From an uncultured Oxalobacteraceae bacterium (GTDB taxonomy: Bacteria > Pseudomonadota > Gammaproteobacteria > Burkholderiales > Burkholderiaceae): a stretch of 27,784 bases of DNA. The stretch spans positions 1 to 27,784 of the forward strand of contig CAMLIL010000078.1 in assembly GCA_946480015.1 (NCBI GenBank), read 5' to 3'. Below the pieces are notes generated by a model, which saw only the letters and a program-made list of their open reading frames with translations, was not told the DNA's origin and did not search any database. Shown piece by piece: positions 16,540-24,552 of this stretch; position 1 is the first letter of the stretch; the number at the start of each line of letters is the position of its first letter. A program made the translations under genes and the position numbers.

Positions 16540-19500
16540 TTACTCGCGCACGCGGCGCCAGCCGCCTTTCTGGGCGCCTTTGGTGATGGCCGGGGTGACG
16601 CCGGTGGTGATGGTGTTGCCGTCGGCCGTGGTGGTGACCATCTTCAGGGAACCCGAGGGCAGGCGCACGATGATGAAGCCGACCGCCGCCGACGTATTCG
16701 ACAGGACCGCGCCGGCCAGGACGTTCTGGTTCACGTAACTGCCGGTGCACACATTGAGCGAATACGCGTTGCTGGTGCCGCCCACCGAGCACGACGACGA
16801 GGAGCTCGGAATATTGGTCACGACGTTGGCGGTGCCGCTGACGACCTTGGGATCAAGGTTGACCCGCTCGCCGCTGTTGAGATCGAAATCGACATACCAG
16901 CCCTCGCTGTTGGCGTGTCCCGGCTGGACCGTGAAGTCCACCGTGTTCGACGTGACCGCATAGCCGCCGCTGGCCGCGCTGAGGGTTTGCTTGACCATGG
17001 TGGCGCCGCGCGCGGGCACGGTGCTGCTCGTGTCCTTGACCAGGTACACCGATTGCATCGAGGTATCGGTCACGTCGGGCAGGTCGAGCAGGCGGCCGGT
17101 GCCGAACAGCACGAACTTTTCGGCCGTCTTGCTGAGCACGGCGCCGGCCGCATCCTTGACGGTCACCTCGCACAGGGTCACGTCCGGGCGGGTGGTGATG
17201 GGCTGGCTGGCGCCCGGCGCGCTCAGCAGGCTGGCGTGCACGCTACCCGGAGCGCCGCTCATATCGAAGCGCCACATCTGGCCTTTGTTGTCGCCGCCGT
17301 AGACGAAGGTGACGACCGGGTCGGTATCGGGATTGGCGGTGATCGCGGTGATCTTGGCCAGGCCCGAGGGCGTGCCGGCGTCGCCGGAACCGGTGGCGAT
17401 CCGGTCGACGATGCTGCCGTTCGCCACGTCCAGCGCATACAGGTAGCCGCCGCCGCCGCCGGCCGCCACATCGTCGGTGCCGGGGATGTTGTTGTAGCCG
17501 GAAGTGACGAACACCACCCACTTGTTATTCCACATGCCGAACTGCGGATTGCCCAGGGTCAGGCCGATATCCTCGTAGCGCCTGTCCAGCGAGGCGCACA
17601 CGCTGCTGTCGGCGCACACTTCCCACAGTGCTTTCGGGTTGGTCGGGTCCGTCACATCCAGCGCGTAATAACCGCGCCCGCCGGCGTTAAAGCCGGCCAC
17701 CAGCACGGTTTTCCAGACGCCGCCGATCTGCACGTCGGCCACCTCGGGCGAACCATCGACGGTGAACTGGTGATTGGTGCCGTAGGTGGTGCTGGTCTGG
17801 GAATACAGCTTTTTCATGGTGACACGGGGGACATAGGCCCACATTTCCTCGCCGCTGCCGGCCTTGAAGGCGTGCAGCATGCCATCGTTGGCCGCCGCGA
17901 ACACGGTGGCCTGGCGGCTTGCCCCGGCGCTCTTGAAATCGGCATAGCCGGCCATCGTGTAGCCCTTGCGCGGCTCGCGCAGATAGGCCGGTTTGGCCGA
18001 AGCGATATCGCCCAGCACGATCGGGATCGGGGTGGCCGCGGTGGATTGCGCATAGGTGCGGAAAATGCTGTCGTTGGCGTACTGCTGCTGGCCGCGCAAC
18101 CAGTTGACGACGTTGTTGCCGTCGTCGACGATGAGCCTGTCGCTGGCGCTCAGGGAACTGCATTGCGGCAGGCTGAGGCATTTGTCGTCGAACCAGGATT
18201 TCTCCAGGGCCGACATGGCGCCGTACTTGAAATCCTTGAGCGTGCCGGAGCCGGTGTCGAGCATCTTGATGGTGCGGCTGTCCGTGCCGGCCGATACCTT
18301 GGTGCCCACGGTACTGGTGGTGCTCCAGTGGACGGTGTTGCCGACAATGCCGGTGACGGGATCGATCTTCTTGTCGGTCAGTTCGCCGTACCACTTCACG
18401 GTGGTGAAGGTGTCGGAAAAGATGTCATTGTCCTGCTGCGAAATATTCGGCGTCGAGGTCGCCGCGGCGGCGGCGGCGCCGATGCGCACCTGGATATTGT
18501 TCAGCGCAGCGTTCAGGCCCGACACCACTTCGTCCGGATCGGCGGCGCTGAAATACTTGCCATGGCCGTTGATGGCGGCGTGCCACAGGTCGTCCACCCT
18601 TTCCTGCACCGTGCTGCTGGAGCTGGCGGTCTGCGGGTCCGGCCACACATAGGTGCCGTTGCCGTTCCATGGGCAGCCGCTGGCGCGGGTGATGACCTTG
18701 TAAAAATCGCCGCCGACCGTCGGTGACGTGTCGTAATTGGGGTCGAAGTTCATCAGGCCCACCATGCCCAGGCCGAGCGTATAGGTATTCATGTGCAGGT
18801 GGGTGTTTTCGTCCGCCGCGGCCGGCACCTGGCCGACCTTGGAGAGGTCGTCGATGGACGAGTTGAGCGAGGCCAGGCCGCTATTGGAGCCGCCGTTGTA
18901 CCAGTACAGCGCGATATCGGCCAGCGACTCCGGGCTCTGCGAACGGGTGTCCAGGCAGCCCTTGATCCGGCTGCAAAAGCGCGCCGTGCTCTCCACGTTG
19001 TCGTTGTTGTCGACGTTGGAGGCCGAATTGCCGTTCCAGTAGCCATCGGTGGTCACGAACACAAAGTTCTGCTGGCAGGGAAACTGCACCACATTGTTGC
19101 TCGCCGTCGCGTACATCTTGCCCACGTTATGCAGCGCTGGACGCATCGGCGTGCCGCCCGAACCACTCATGTCGTACAGGGTGCTGTACCAGTTCGAGCG
19201 GGCGGTTCCGGTGAAATCCTGTGGCAATTGTTCGAAGGTGCCGGCGACCGAAGCGGTCGCGAGCGAGACCAGGCCGACCCGGTAGTTGCCGTTCAGCGGC
19301 TGGAAGGCGCGCCCAAGCGCGCTCTTCATCATCTGGTTGCGCGTCTTGTAGTAGGCATACCAATTGGAGAAATTGGTCATTTCCTCGTCATAGGTGCAAT
19401 TGCTGGCCAAGCTGACGCAATCGCTGCGGTTGCTATCCTTGGGATAGGTGGTCTGGCTCGGGACGATGTCGGTGCGCACGAAAATCGCCGAACCGGCCGA

Positions 19501-21096
19501 CAGCGGCGTGGCCGTGACGGGCACGGTATTCTCGGCGGCGATGCTGGAATTGGTGGTGGTAAACACGATGCTGCCTTGCGAAGCGCTGCCGCCGGCGCCG
19601 GCGTTATTGCTCAGCGCGGCCATCGTGACGGCCATGCCGGTGGTGCCGGACGGGTCGACCAGGCACACCACCCCGGCCGGTTTGCCGGCGCAGGCATTGG
19701 TGATCGAATTCGGGGCGGCATAGGCATCGATGGCGCCGGAGGTGCCGATCTTGTTGGCGATGGCACTGGCCACCGAGCTGGCCGACTGCGACCTGGACAG
19801 GTTCAGCGAGGACGTCATGATGTTGGTGCCGCCCAGCCTGGTGCCGGAGGACAGCACCGGGGTGCTGGACGAGCTGGTGGTGCCGGTGACGGTGATGAAG
19901 GCCGTCGACGGCGCCACGACCACGGCGGAAATGCCCCAGCCGTTACGGCTGTTGTCGGGCACCACCGAGCATTGGCCGAGCGCCTTGCTGGTCGCGCCGG
20001 GTGTGCAATCGATCGGGATCACGGCCACCAGGTTGGTGCTCGACAGCGTGATGCCCCAGCTGCTGCAGCTGGGCACCGTGCCGCCGCTGGGCGACTTGAC
20101 GCATGCCGTGTATTGCCGGGTCAGGCCGGTCTTGGCGACGATGGCGGCGGCGACCGCTTCGGCCACCGTCGCCTGCTTGGTGGAGGTATTGGTGCCGCTG
20201 CTGGCCGTCACGGCCGCATTGGTGATCACCACCGGTCCGTCCGCTTCGGCCACGCTGATGCTGAGAATGGTCGACGGTTTGGTGCTGGCCGTGGTGCCGA
20301 TCGTGATGACGCCATAGGAACCGGCGGCGGTGCTGGCCGGGCTGGAATAGCGCGGATAAATGTAGGTGGGCGACAGGTATTTCGCCTGGCAGCTGGTCAG
20401 GCTGCGCGAATTGCACCAGCGCACCTTGGCCGCCACGGGATAGCCGGCCGGCGCGGCCGCGCCCGGCGTGACGCTCTGGCAGCTTGTCAGCGTGGCGTCG
20501 GTGCAGTACTCGGCGGCCAGGATGGTGTAGTAGTAGGGATTGGTGGTATACGACGTGGCCGAGCGGTAGGTATTGTCCGGGTAGGTGTACGTGGCCGAAT
20601 TGAACACACAGGTGCCGCTGTTACACCATTTCAGGTCGGGAAAACCGTTCGTCATGTTGATGGTGCCGCCCGAAGCCATGTTCAGGCCGGTCGTATTGAC
20701 GCCGTATCCGTCGCCGGTCACCGAGGTCCAGTTGCTGGTGTTGGACCGGGTCATGCTGGGATAGGTGCTGCCGTCGGCCCGCACGGGGGGCAGATAGGTG
20801 ATGCGCGGGCTGTAATACTGGCGGTTGAAGTCCGTGCTCATGAAGGGCGGGTCGCCCGGCGAGCAGCTGCGCGTGCCGCCGGACAGCGTGGCGGCCGAGC
20901 GGCACAGCGAATCGTTGACGTAGTCGGGCGTGTAGGTTTGCGCCATGGACCCCGAGTTGTCGTACAAGACCATCAGATTCGGCTTGACCGTGCCGGTGCC
21001 GGTGATGTTCAGCAGCGGTACCTGGGCGATGCTGGTGGGGGCGCCCTGGGCGGCGCCGGCGAGCAGCGCGAGACTGAAAAGGAAAATGGGTTTCAT
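16540..21096 (-). CDS. pilY1: Type IV pilus tip adhesin / priming protein PilY1
   Basis: 1518-aa secreted protein, clearly longer than the P. aeruginosa protein (about 1160). A signal peptide (MKPIFLFSLALLAGAAQGAP) is followed by a von Willebrand A-like domain with the metal-site motif YDNSGSM (D46, S48, S50), a GSGGTP loop near 645 and VTTDGYW near 683. Between the first strand and the rest of this domain is a Thr/Ser/Ala-rich insertion (about 260-535). The C-terminal PilC/PilY1 beta-propeller starts near 1020 (LGDIASAKPAYLREPRKGY) and includes FAAANDGMLHAFKAGSGEE, GYYALDVTDPTNPKALWE and a possible calcium loop, DTDPVVTFVYGGDNKGQMW (about 1255). PilY1 promotes pilus extension and surface sensing. 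GGAG lies 7 bases before the ATG. It is last in the minor-pilin operon, 25 bases after pilX. Confidence 0.95.
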   Translation of the reverse strand: MKPIFLFSLALLAGAAQGAPTSIAQVPLLNITGTGTVKPNLMVLYDNSGSMAQTYTPDYVNDSLCRSAATLSGGTRSCSPGDPPFMSTDFNRQYYSPRITYLPPVRADGSTYPSMTRSNTSNWTSVTGDGYGVNTTGLNMASGGTINMTNGFPDLKWCNSGTCVFNSATYTYPDNTYRSATSYTTNPYYYTILAAEYCTDATLTSCQSVTPGAAAPAGYPVAAKVRWCNSRSLTSCQAKYLSPTYIYPRYSSPASTAAGSYGVITIGTTASTKPSTILSISVAEADGPVVITNAAVTASSGTNTSTKQATVAEAVAAAIVAKTGLTRQYTACVKSPSGGTVPSCSSWGITLSSTNLVAVIPIDCTPGATSKALGQCSVVPDNSRNGWGISAVVVAPSTAFITVTGTTSSSSTPVLSSGTRLGGTNIMTSSLNLSRSQSASSVASAIANKIGTSGAIDAYAAPNSITNACAGKPAGVVCLVDPSGTTGMAVTMAALSNNAGAGGSASQGSIVFTTTNSSIAAENTVPVTATPLSAGSAIFVRTDIVPSQTTYPKDSNRSDCVSLASNCTYDEEMTNFSNWYAYYKTRNQMMKSALGRAFQPLNGNYRVGLVSLATASVAGTFEQLPQDFTGTARSNWYSTLYDMSGSGGTPMRPALHNVGKMYATASNNVVQFPCQQNFVFVTTDGYWNGNSASNVDNNDNVESTARFCSRIKGCLDTRSQSPESLADIALYWYNGGSNSGLASLNSSIDDLSKVGQVPAAADENTHLHMNTYTLGLGMVGLMNFDPNYDTSPTVGGDFYKVITRASGCPWNGNGTYVWPDPQTASSSSTVQERVDDLWHAAINGHGKYFSAADPDEVVSGLNAALNNIQVRIGAAAAAATSTPNISQQDNDIFSDTFTTVKWYGELTDKKIDPVTGIVGNTVHWSTTSTVGTKVSAGTDSRTIKMLDTGSGTLKDFKYGAMSALEKSWFDDKCLSLPQCSSLSASDRLIVDDGNNVVNWLRGQQQYANDSIFRTYAQSTAATPIPIVLGDIASAKPAYLREPRKGYTMAGYADFKSAGASRQATVFAAANDGMLHAFKAGSGEEMWAYVPRVTMKKLYSQTSTTYGTNHQFTVDGSPEVADVQIGGVWKTVLVAGFNAGGRGYYALDVTDPTNPKALWEVCADSSVCASLDRRYEDIGLTLGNPQFGMWNNKWVVFVTSGYNNIPGTDDVAAGGGGGYLYALDVANGSIVDRIATGSGDAGTPSGLAKITAITANPDTDPVVTFVYGGDNKGQMWRFDMSGAPGSVHASLLSAPGASQPITTRPDVTLCEVTVKDAAGAVLSKTAEKFVLFGTGRLLDLPDVTDTSMQSVYLVKDTSSTVPARGATMVKQTLSAASGGYAVTSNTVDFTVQPGHANSEGWYVDFDLNSGERVNLDPKVVSGTANVVTNIPSSSSSCSVGGTSNAYSLNVCTGSYVNQNVLAGAVLSNTSAAVGFIIVRLPSGSLKMVTTTADGNTITTGVTPAITKGAQKGGWRRVRE

Positions 21097-21121
21097 ACTT
21101 GCTCCAAGCGAGGATGGCGGC

Positions 21122-21712
21122 CTAGACGCCGATCAGGACGACGGTCTGGTTGACCACATTGCCGCCGCGCGGCCCGAAGATGCGTGCGGTGATGACGTAG
21201 TGCAGGCGCGGACTGCCGGCATAGACCGGCGCGTCCGAAGCCAGGCTGGCGCCGAGGGCGACGGCGGTGTTGCTGTTGGACGTATTTTCCGCGGTCTGCA
21301 CGCAGCTGTTGCCGCTGGCGTCGTAGGCAATCGGCAGGGCGCACAGGCGGTGCACGATGTATTCGATCCTATTGCCCACTGGATCGACGACGGTTTGCGA
21401 ACCGGTCCAGAATTCCGGGCTCGAGACGGACTGGGTGGTGTCGAGCGTGGCCTTGTAGCCGTTGGCCTCGTTGTCGGCATTCAAGAGCGTCTTGCTGTTC
21501 GCCGCGGTGGCGCTGAGCCACTGGAATGCGGTCACCACGCCCAGATCGGCGGCCCGGCTCATGGTGTCTTCATAGGCCAGATTGGTGCTGGTGAGGGCCG
21601 CCGAGTTGCTCGACTTGAACAGATAGATGCTGCTGACGAGCATCACGACCAGCATCATCAGCATGACCGGCAAGGCCAGGCCCTGCTGGTGTCGAAGGAG
21701 CGGTTTCATCAT
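21122..21712 (-). CDS. pilX: Minor pilin PilX
   Basis: 196-aa membrane minor pilin. It has a short type III signal (MMKPLLRHQQG) and predicted prepilin peptidase cut before LALPVMLMMLVVMLVSSIYL. Position +5 is Val, not Glu, as expected for PilX/GspK-type tip subunits, whose lack of Glu5 suits the apex of the fibre. A PilX-type N-terminal helix with SSNSAALTSTNLAYEDTMSR follows. The C-terminal part has Cys residues in HRLCALPIAYDASGNSCVQ that could form a disulfide. GGAGG sits 5 bases before the ATG, which overlaps the pilW stop (TAATG); a second ATG follows at once and could be used instead. Confidence 0.88.
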   Translation of the reverse strand: MMKPLLRHQQGLALPVMLMMLVVMLVSSIYLFKSSNSAALTSTNLAYEDTMSRAADLGVVTAFQWLSATAANSKTLLNADNEANGYKATLDTTQSVSSPEFWTGSQTVVDPVGNRIEYIVHRLCALPIAYDASGNSCVQTAENTSNSNTAVALGASLASDAPVYAGSPRLHYVITARIFGPRGGNVVNQTVVLIGV

Positions 21713-22905
21713 TAGGGCCTCCATGCCGAATTGCGCAAGGGAACGACGGTGTCGAACACGCGGTAGCGATAGCAGTGCCAGTCGACGCTGTCGCCCGTGA
21801 CCGCGACATCGACCGTGACCGGGACGGCCGGCACGCCGACCGGCACTTCGTTGGTGAACAAAACCGGCTTGGCCGGGGTCGTGGCGCAGGCGGCGCCGGG
21901 GCTGGGCCGTTCGGGCGCCCGGCCGCGCGCGACCACGGCAATGCGCAGCGCAGTGATGCGCTGGTAATCGCCGGCATTGCCGATCACGCCATTGCCGTCG
22001 GCATCGATCATGGCCGCCGCCCACTGCGTGATCTGGGTCCCGGACGCGGGGGAAAAGGCATTCCCGACCCGCGTATCGAAACCGTACTGGGCCTTGATCG
22101 ACACGATGTTGTCGACCACCGTCACCGGCGTGGTGCCGGCGCCGGTCATATTGGTCGAGCGCAGCTGCAGAAAACCGTTGGACAGCGACCAGGTGTGGAA
22201 CTGCAGCTTGCTGGCCGGCCCCAGATTGAACAAACGCGCCTGGCCGGCCTTGTAGGATTCGGTCAATCCGGCCGCGTTGAAGCGACGCCCGCCGCCACTG
22301 CCGATTTCCAGAAACGGTTGGGGCGGGGCGGGCGCGGCGGCCGGATCGTTGGAAATCTGGGCCAGCGTGCATTTGGTTGCCGAGTCGGCCGCCTCCGGCG
22401 CCACCACGATCACATCGTCCGTGGCAAAGCCGTAGGGAACGCGGTCGACATCGAGCCGGGTGCCGCCGGCGACATTGGTCACCAGCCGCAGGCTGCCGGT
22501 GCCGCTGAGCGAAGTGCCGGCGTACAGGGTGATCTGGTCGGGCGCCGCGCCGTTGGACACGATGACGGCCCCCGCCAGCGGCTGGATGGCGACGCCGCCG
22601 CGGGTGGCCGGGGCCAGCGTGTAGCCGTCGCTGTCGGTAAATACCGTGTCGCAGCCGGACACGATGGGATCGTTCAAGCCCCAACCGGACTGGCCGGCGT
22701 CGGAGCTGATGGAAAACATGGCGAGCATGCCGTTTTGCATCGAATCGGAGCCGCCCAGGGTGTTCTGTTTGTTCTGCTCGGACTGCCCGACCATCCTGGT
22801 GGCGAACATCAGGGCGAGCAGGCTGATGACCACGCTGACCATGAGTTCGACCAGCGAAAAGCCGCCTTGCCGCCGCTGCCAGGTAGACCGGGAGATGGTA
22901 ATCAT
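21712..22905 (-). CDS. pilW: Minor pilin PilW
   Basis: 397-aa minor pilin that belongs to the tip complex with PilV, PilX and PilY1. The type III signal (MITISRSTWQRRQGG) is cut before FSLVELMVSVVISLLALMFA, with Glu at +5. The large C-terminal domain contains a PilW-type region (GWGLNDPIVSGCDTVFTDSD near residue 70) and several strands that I cannot assign in detail. The start is ATG 22905, overlapping the pilV stop (ATGA). A longer frame open to 23073 runs back into pilV and is rejected. It ends in the overlap with pilX. Confidence 0.9.
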   Translation of the reverse strand: MITISRSTWQRRQGGFSLVELMVSVVISLLALMFATRMVGQSEQNKQNTLGGSDSMQNGMLAMFSISSDAGQSGWGLNDPIVSGCDTVFTDSDGYTLAPATRGGVAIQPLAGAVIVSNGAAPDQITLYAGTSLSGTGSLRLVTNVAGGTRLDVDRVPYGFATDDVIVVAPEAADSATKCTLAQISNDPAAAPAPPQPFLEIGSGGGRRFNAAGLTESYKAGQARLFNLGPASKLQFHTWSLSNGFLQLRSTNMTGAGTTPVTVVDNIVSIKAQYGFDTRVGNAFSPASGTQITQWAAAMIDADGNGVIGNAGDYQRITALRIAVVARGRAPERPSPGAACATTPAKPVLFTNEVPVGVPAVPVTVDVAVTGDSVDWHCYRYRVFDTVVPLRNSAWRP

Positions 22906-23327
22906 GTCGATGGGGCCAGGTAAAAGGACACGTTGTGGGTATTGGGTTTGTCGTCCGCCTTGCGCTGCCAGACGATCGACAGGTCGACCCTGCTCTGGGA
23001 GCCGCCGGCGGTAGGCGTGACGGCGATGGTGATGGCGGCATTCGGAATCGCCGTGCGGGTCTCGCCGTACCATTTGCTCAGGCGCGCGCTGGGCGTGGCG
23101 CCGGCGGCCAGCGCGAAGTCGGCGAGGTTGGCGGTGTCGGTGCTCATGATGCCCACCAGCTCGTTGGTGGCCAGGGTGGCCTCGGCGCGCAGGCCGGCGT
23201 CGGACAGGGCCGAGATGGCGCGCGCCTGCATGCCGACCGCGCCGAACAGCCCGACGGCAAGGATGACGACGGCCAGCATCGCTTCGAGCAGCGCAATGCC
23301 GTGTTGGCGGCGGTTCAGGGTGGGCAT
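22902..23327 (-). CDS. pilV: Minor pilin PilV
   Basis: 141-aa minor pilin. The type III signal (MPTLNRRQHG) is cut before IALLEAMLAVVILAVGLFG with Glu at +5, then MQARAISALSDAGLRAEATL, the usual PilV pattern. A short C-terminal beta domain ends VSFYLAPST. The start is ATG 23327; the open frame continues upstream to 23693, inside fimT in another frame, and is not used. It overlaps the fimT end by 13 bases and the pilW start by 4. GGAG in CGGGAGTC lies upstream at 23331-23334 on the opposite strand sense, a modest ribosome site. Confidence 0.9.
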   Translation of the reverse strand: MPTLNRRQHGIALLEAMLAVVILAVGLFGAVGMQARAISALSDAGLRAEATLATNELVGIMSTDTANLADFALAAGATPSARLSKWYGETRTAIPNAAITIAVTPTAGGSQSRVDLSIVWQRKADDKPNTHNVSFYLAPST

Positions 23328-23950
23328 AGTCGGGAGTCTCCTGCCGTCACGGTCGGATCGCATTTGGTGGTCAGGCCGGCCAGGGTCACGACCAGCGCGG
23401 CGGAAGGAAAGCTCCCGGTTTTCACCGGCGTCAGGGTCAGGCGCGACAGGCGCGGGTTGACGGTCTGGTCGACCCAGCCGAGCGGGGTGAAATAGATCTG
23501 GTCGGCGCCGTCCGGCGCGAACGCCAGGGTCAGTACGCCGGTGCCGGGCAGGCCGCTGGCCGAGCGCACCATCGACTTGAAACCGGCGGCGCCGGCCGGA
23601 TCGTTGCTGGCCGGCGCCAGTGCCGTGGACCAGACGCCGGAGTTCTGATTGCAGGGCAGGGCCGGGGTGGGGAAGCAGACATCGATCTGCCAATCCATTT
23701 GCTGATTCCCGGCGTTCTCGCTCAGGATCAGGCGGCTCGCGCTGTTATACCTGAGAGCCTGCTGGCGCGCCTGGCGAAACCCGTCGGCGTAGAACTCGAC
23801 GGCGTTGGCGGCGCGGTTGGCCGCCACCCAGTCCGACAGCAGCGGGGTGCCGATCGCCAGCAGCGTGGAGATGACGCACAGCGCCACGAACAGCTCCAGC
23901 AGCGTGAAGCCGGCGGACCAGGCTGCCCGCAGCGGTTTTACTGTGTACAT
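23315..23950 (-). CDS. fimT: GspH/FimT-type minor pilin
   Basis: 211-aa pseudopilin. The type III signal (MYTVKPLRAAWSAG) is cut before FTLLELFVALCVISTLLAIG with Glu at +5. The family pattern continues with TPLLSDWVAANRAANAVEFY, then FRQARQQALRYNSASRLIL, and a C-terminal GspH-like beta domain with Cys at FPTPALPCNQNSG and LTTKCDPTVT. FimT/FimU proteins are initiating minor pilins, and some FimT proteins bind DNA during natural transformation. Whether this one does cannot be told. It begins 13 bases before the stop of the pilE-like gene and ends inside the pilV start, so the operon is tightly coupled. Confidence 0.9.
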   Translation of the reverse strand: MYTVKPLRAAWSAGFTLLELFVALCVISTLLAIGTPLLSDWVAANRAANAVEFYADGFRQARQQALRYNSASRLILSENAGNQQMDWQIDVCFPTPALPCNQNSGVWSTALAPASNDPAGAAGFKSMVRSASGLPGTGVLTLAFAPDGADQIYFTPLGWVDQTVNPRLSRLTLTPVKTGSFPSAALVVTLAGLTTKCDPTVTAGDSRLCPP

Positions 23951-24354
23951 TTTCCGCCCTTCGCATCGACCCAGCAGGTGGCGTTGGTGCTCCAGCCGGA
24001 AGGCACGGCGGTGGTGGCGCGGGTGCCCGATTGATCGATGGTGTACGCGAAGCCGGCGGCGTTGCCGATGCCGGTCGCCGTCACGGTGTAGGTGGTCGGG
24101 GTGGCATTGGACAGCGTAAACGTGAAGTTCACGGTGTTGGCGGGCATGCGGTCGAAACCGGCGAAGGTGCGGTTGGTCGGCCAGAACTGTTCCATCTGCG
24201 GCTGCACCGTCGACAGGCCGCTGAAGGCATCGGTCAAGCGCCCGCGCGTGACATAATCCTTGTAGCTTGGCAGTGCAACGGCCGTCAGGATACCGACGAT
24301 GGCGATGACAACCATCAGTTCGATCAAGCTAAAGCCGCGTGCAATTGTTTTCAT
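23938..24354 (-). CDS. pilE: Type IV pilin PilE-like, first gene of the minor-pilin operon
   Basis: 138-aa type IVa pilin. A short signal (MKTIARG) is cut before FSLIELMVVIAIVGILTAVA with Glu at +5. The alpha-1 helix leads to LPSYKDYVTRGRLTDAFSGL, which is typical of PilE. The C-terminal disulfide loop is probably CWVDAKGGKC. GGAG lies 10 bases before the ATG. Being small and first in the operon, it could be a minor pilin (PilE/ComP type) rather than the major subunit. A TTGACA box lies on this strand at 24429-24424, but no good -10 follows at the right distance. No sigma-54 site was found either, so the operon promoter remains unidentified. Confidence 0.9.
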   Translation of the reverse strand: MKTIARGFSLIELMVVIAIVGILTAVALPSYKDYVTRGRLTDAFSGLSTVQPQMEQFWPTNRTFAGFDRMPANTVNFTFTLSNATPTTYTVTATGIGNAAGFAYTIDQSGTRATTAVPSGWSTNATCWVDAKGGKCTQ

Positions 24355-24484
24355 GGTGCTGGGATCTCCGTATTAGACAGTTGCAGTGTAGCAAGTGAAG
24401 CTGACATTTCCCTGAAGGAATACTGTCAAATCCTTGATGTGGCGCGGACACCACGCCCGGGCCGGCTGCCGGCGCGCCATTCTG

Positions 24485-24515
24485 TTTACACGGCAGCGGC
24501 AAGACTCGGTAAAAT
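24485..24515 (+). promoter_or_regulatory. Candidate promoter for prfC
   Basis: TTTACA (24485-24490) and TAAAAT (24510-24515) are 19 bases apart, slightly more than ideal. They lie in the AT-rich half of the 198-base gap shared by prfC and the divergent pilus operon. Confidence 0.5.
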
Positions 24516-24552
24516 CGAGGGTTTTGTAAATTTTTGAAATCGAGGCCGCACA

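Noticed and set aside
18793..21153. Open frame of 786 codons on the plus strand opposite pilY1
   Set aside because: It is antisense to a clear PilY1 protein, is rich in Gly/Ala/Arg/His as expected from GC-rich shadow frames, and shows no domain.
24355..24552. Sigma-54 promoter for the pilus operon
   Set aside because: No GG-N10-GC with the usual flanking bases was found on the minus strand; the TTGACA at 24429-24424 also lacks a matching -10.
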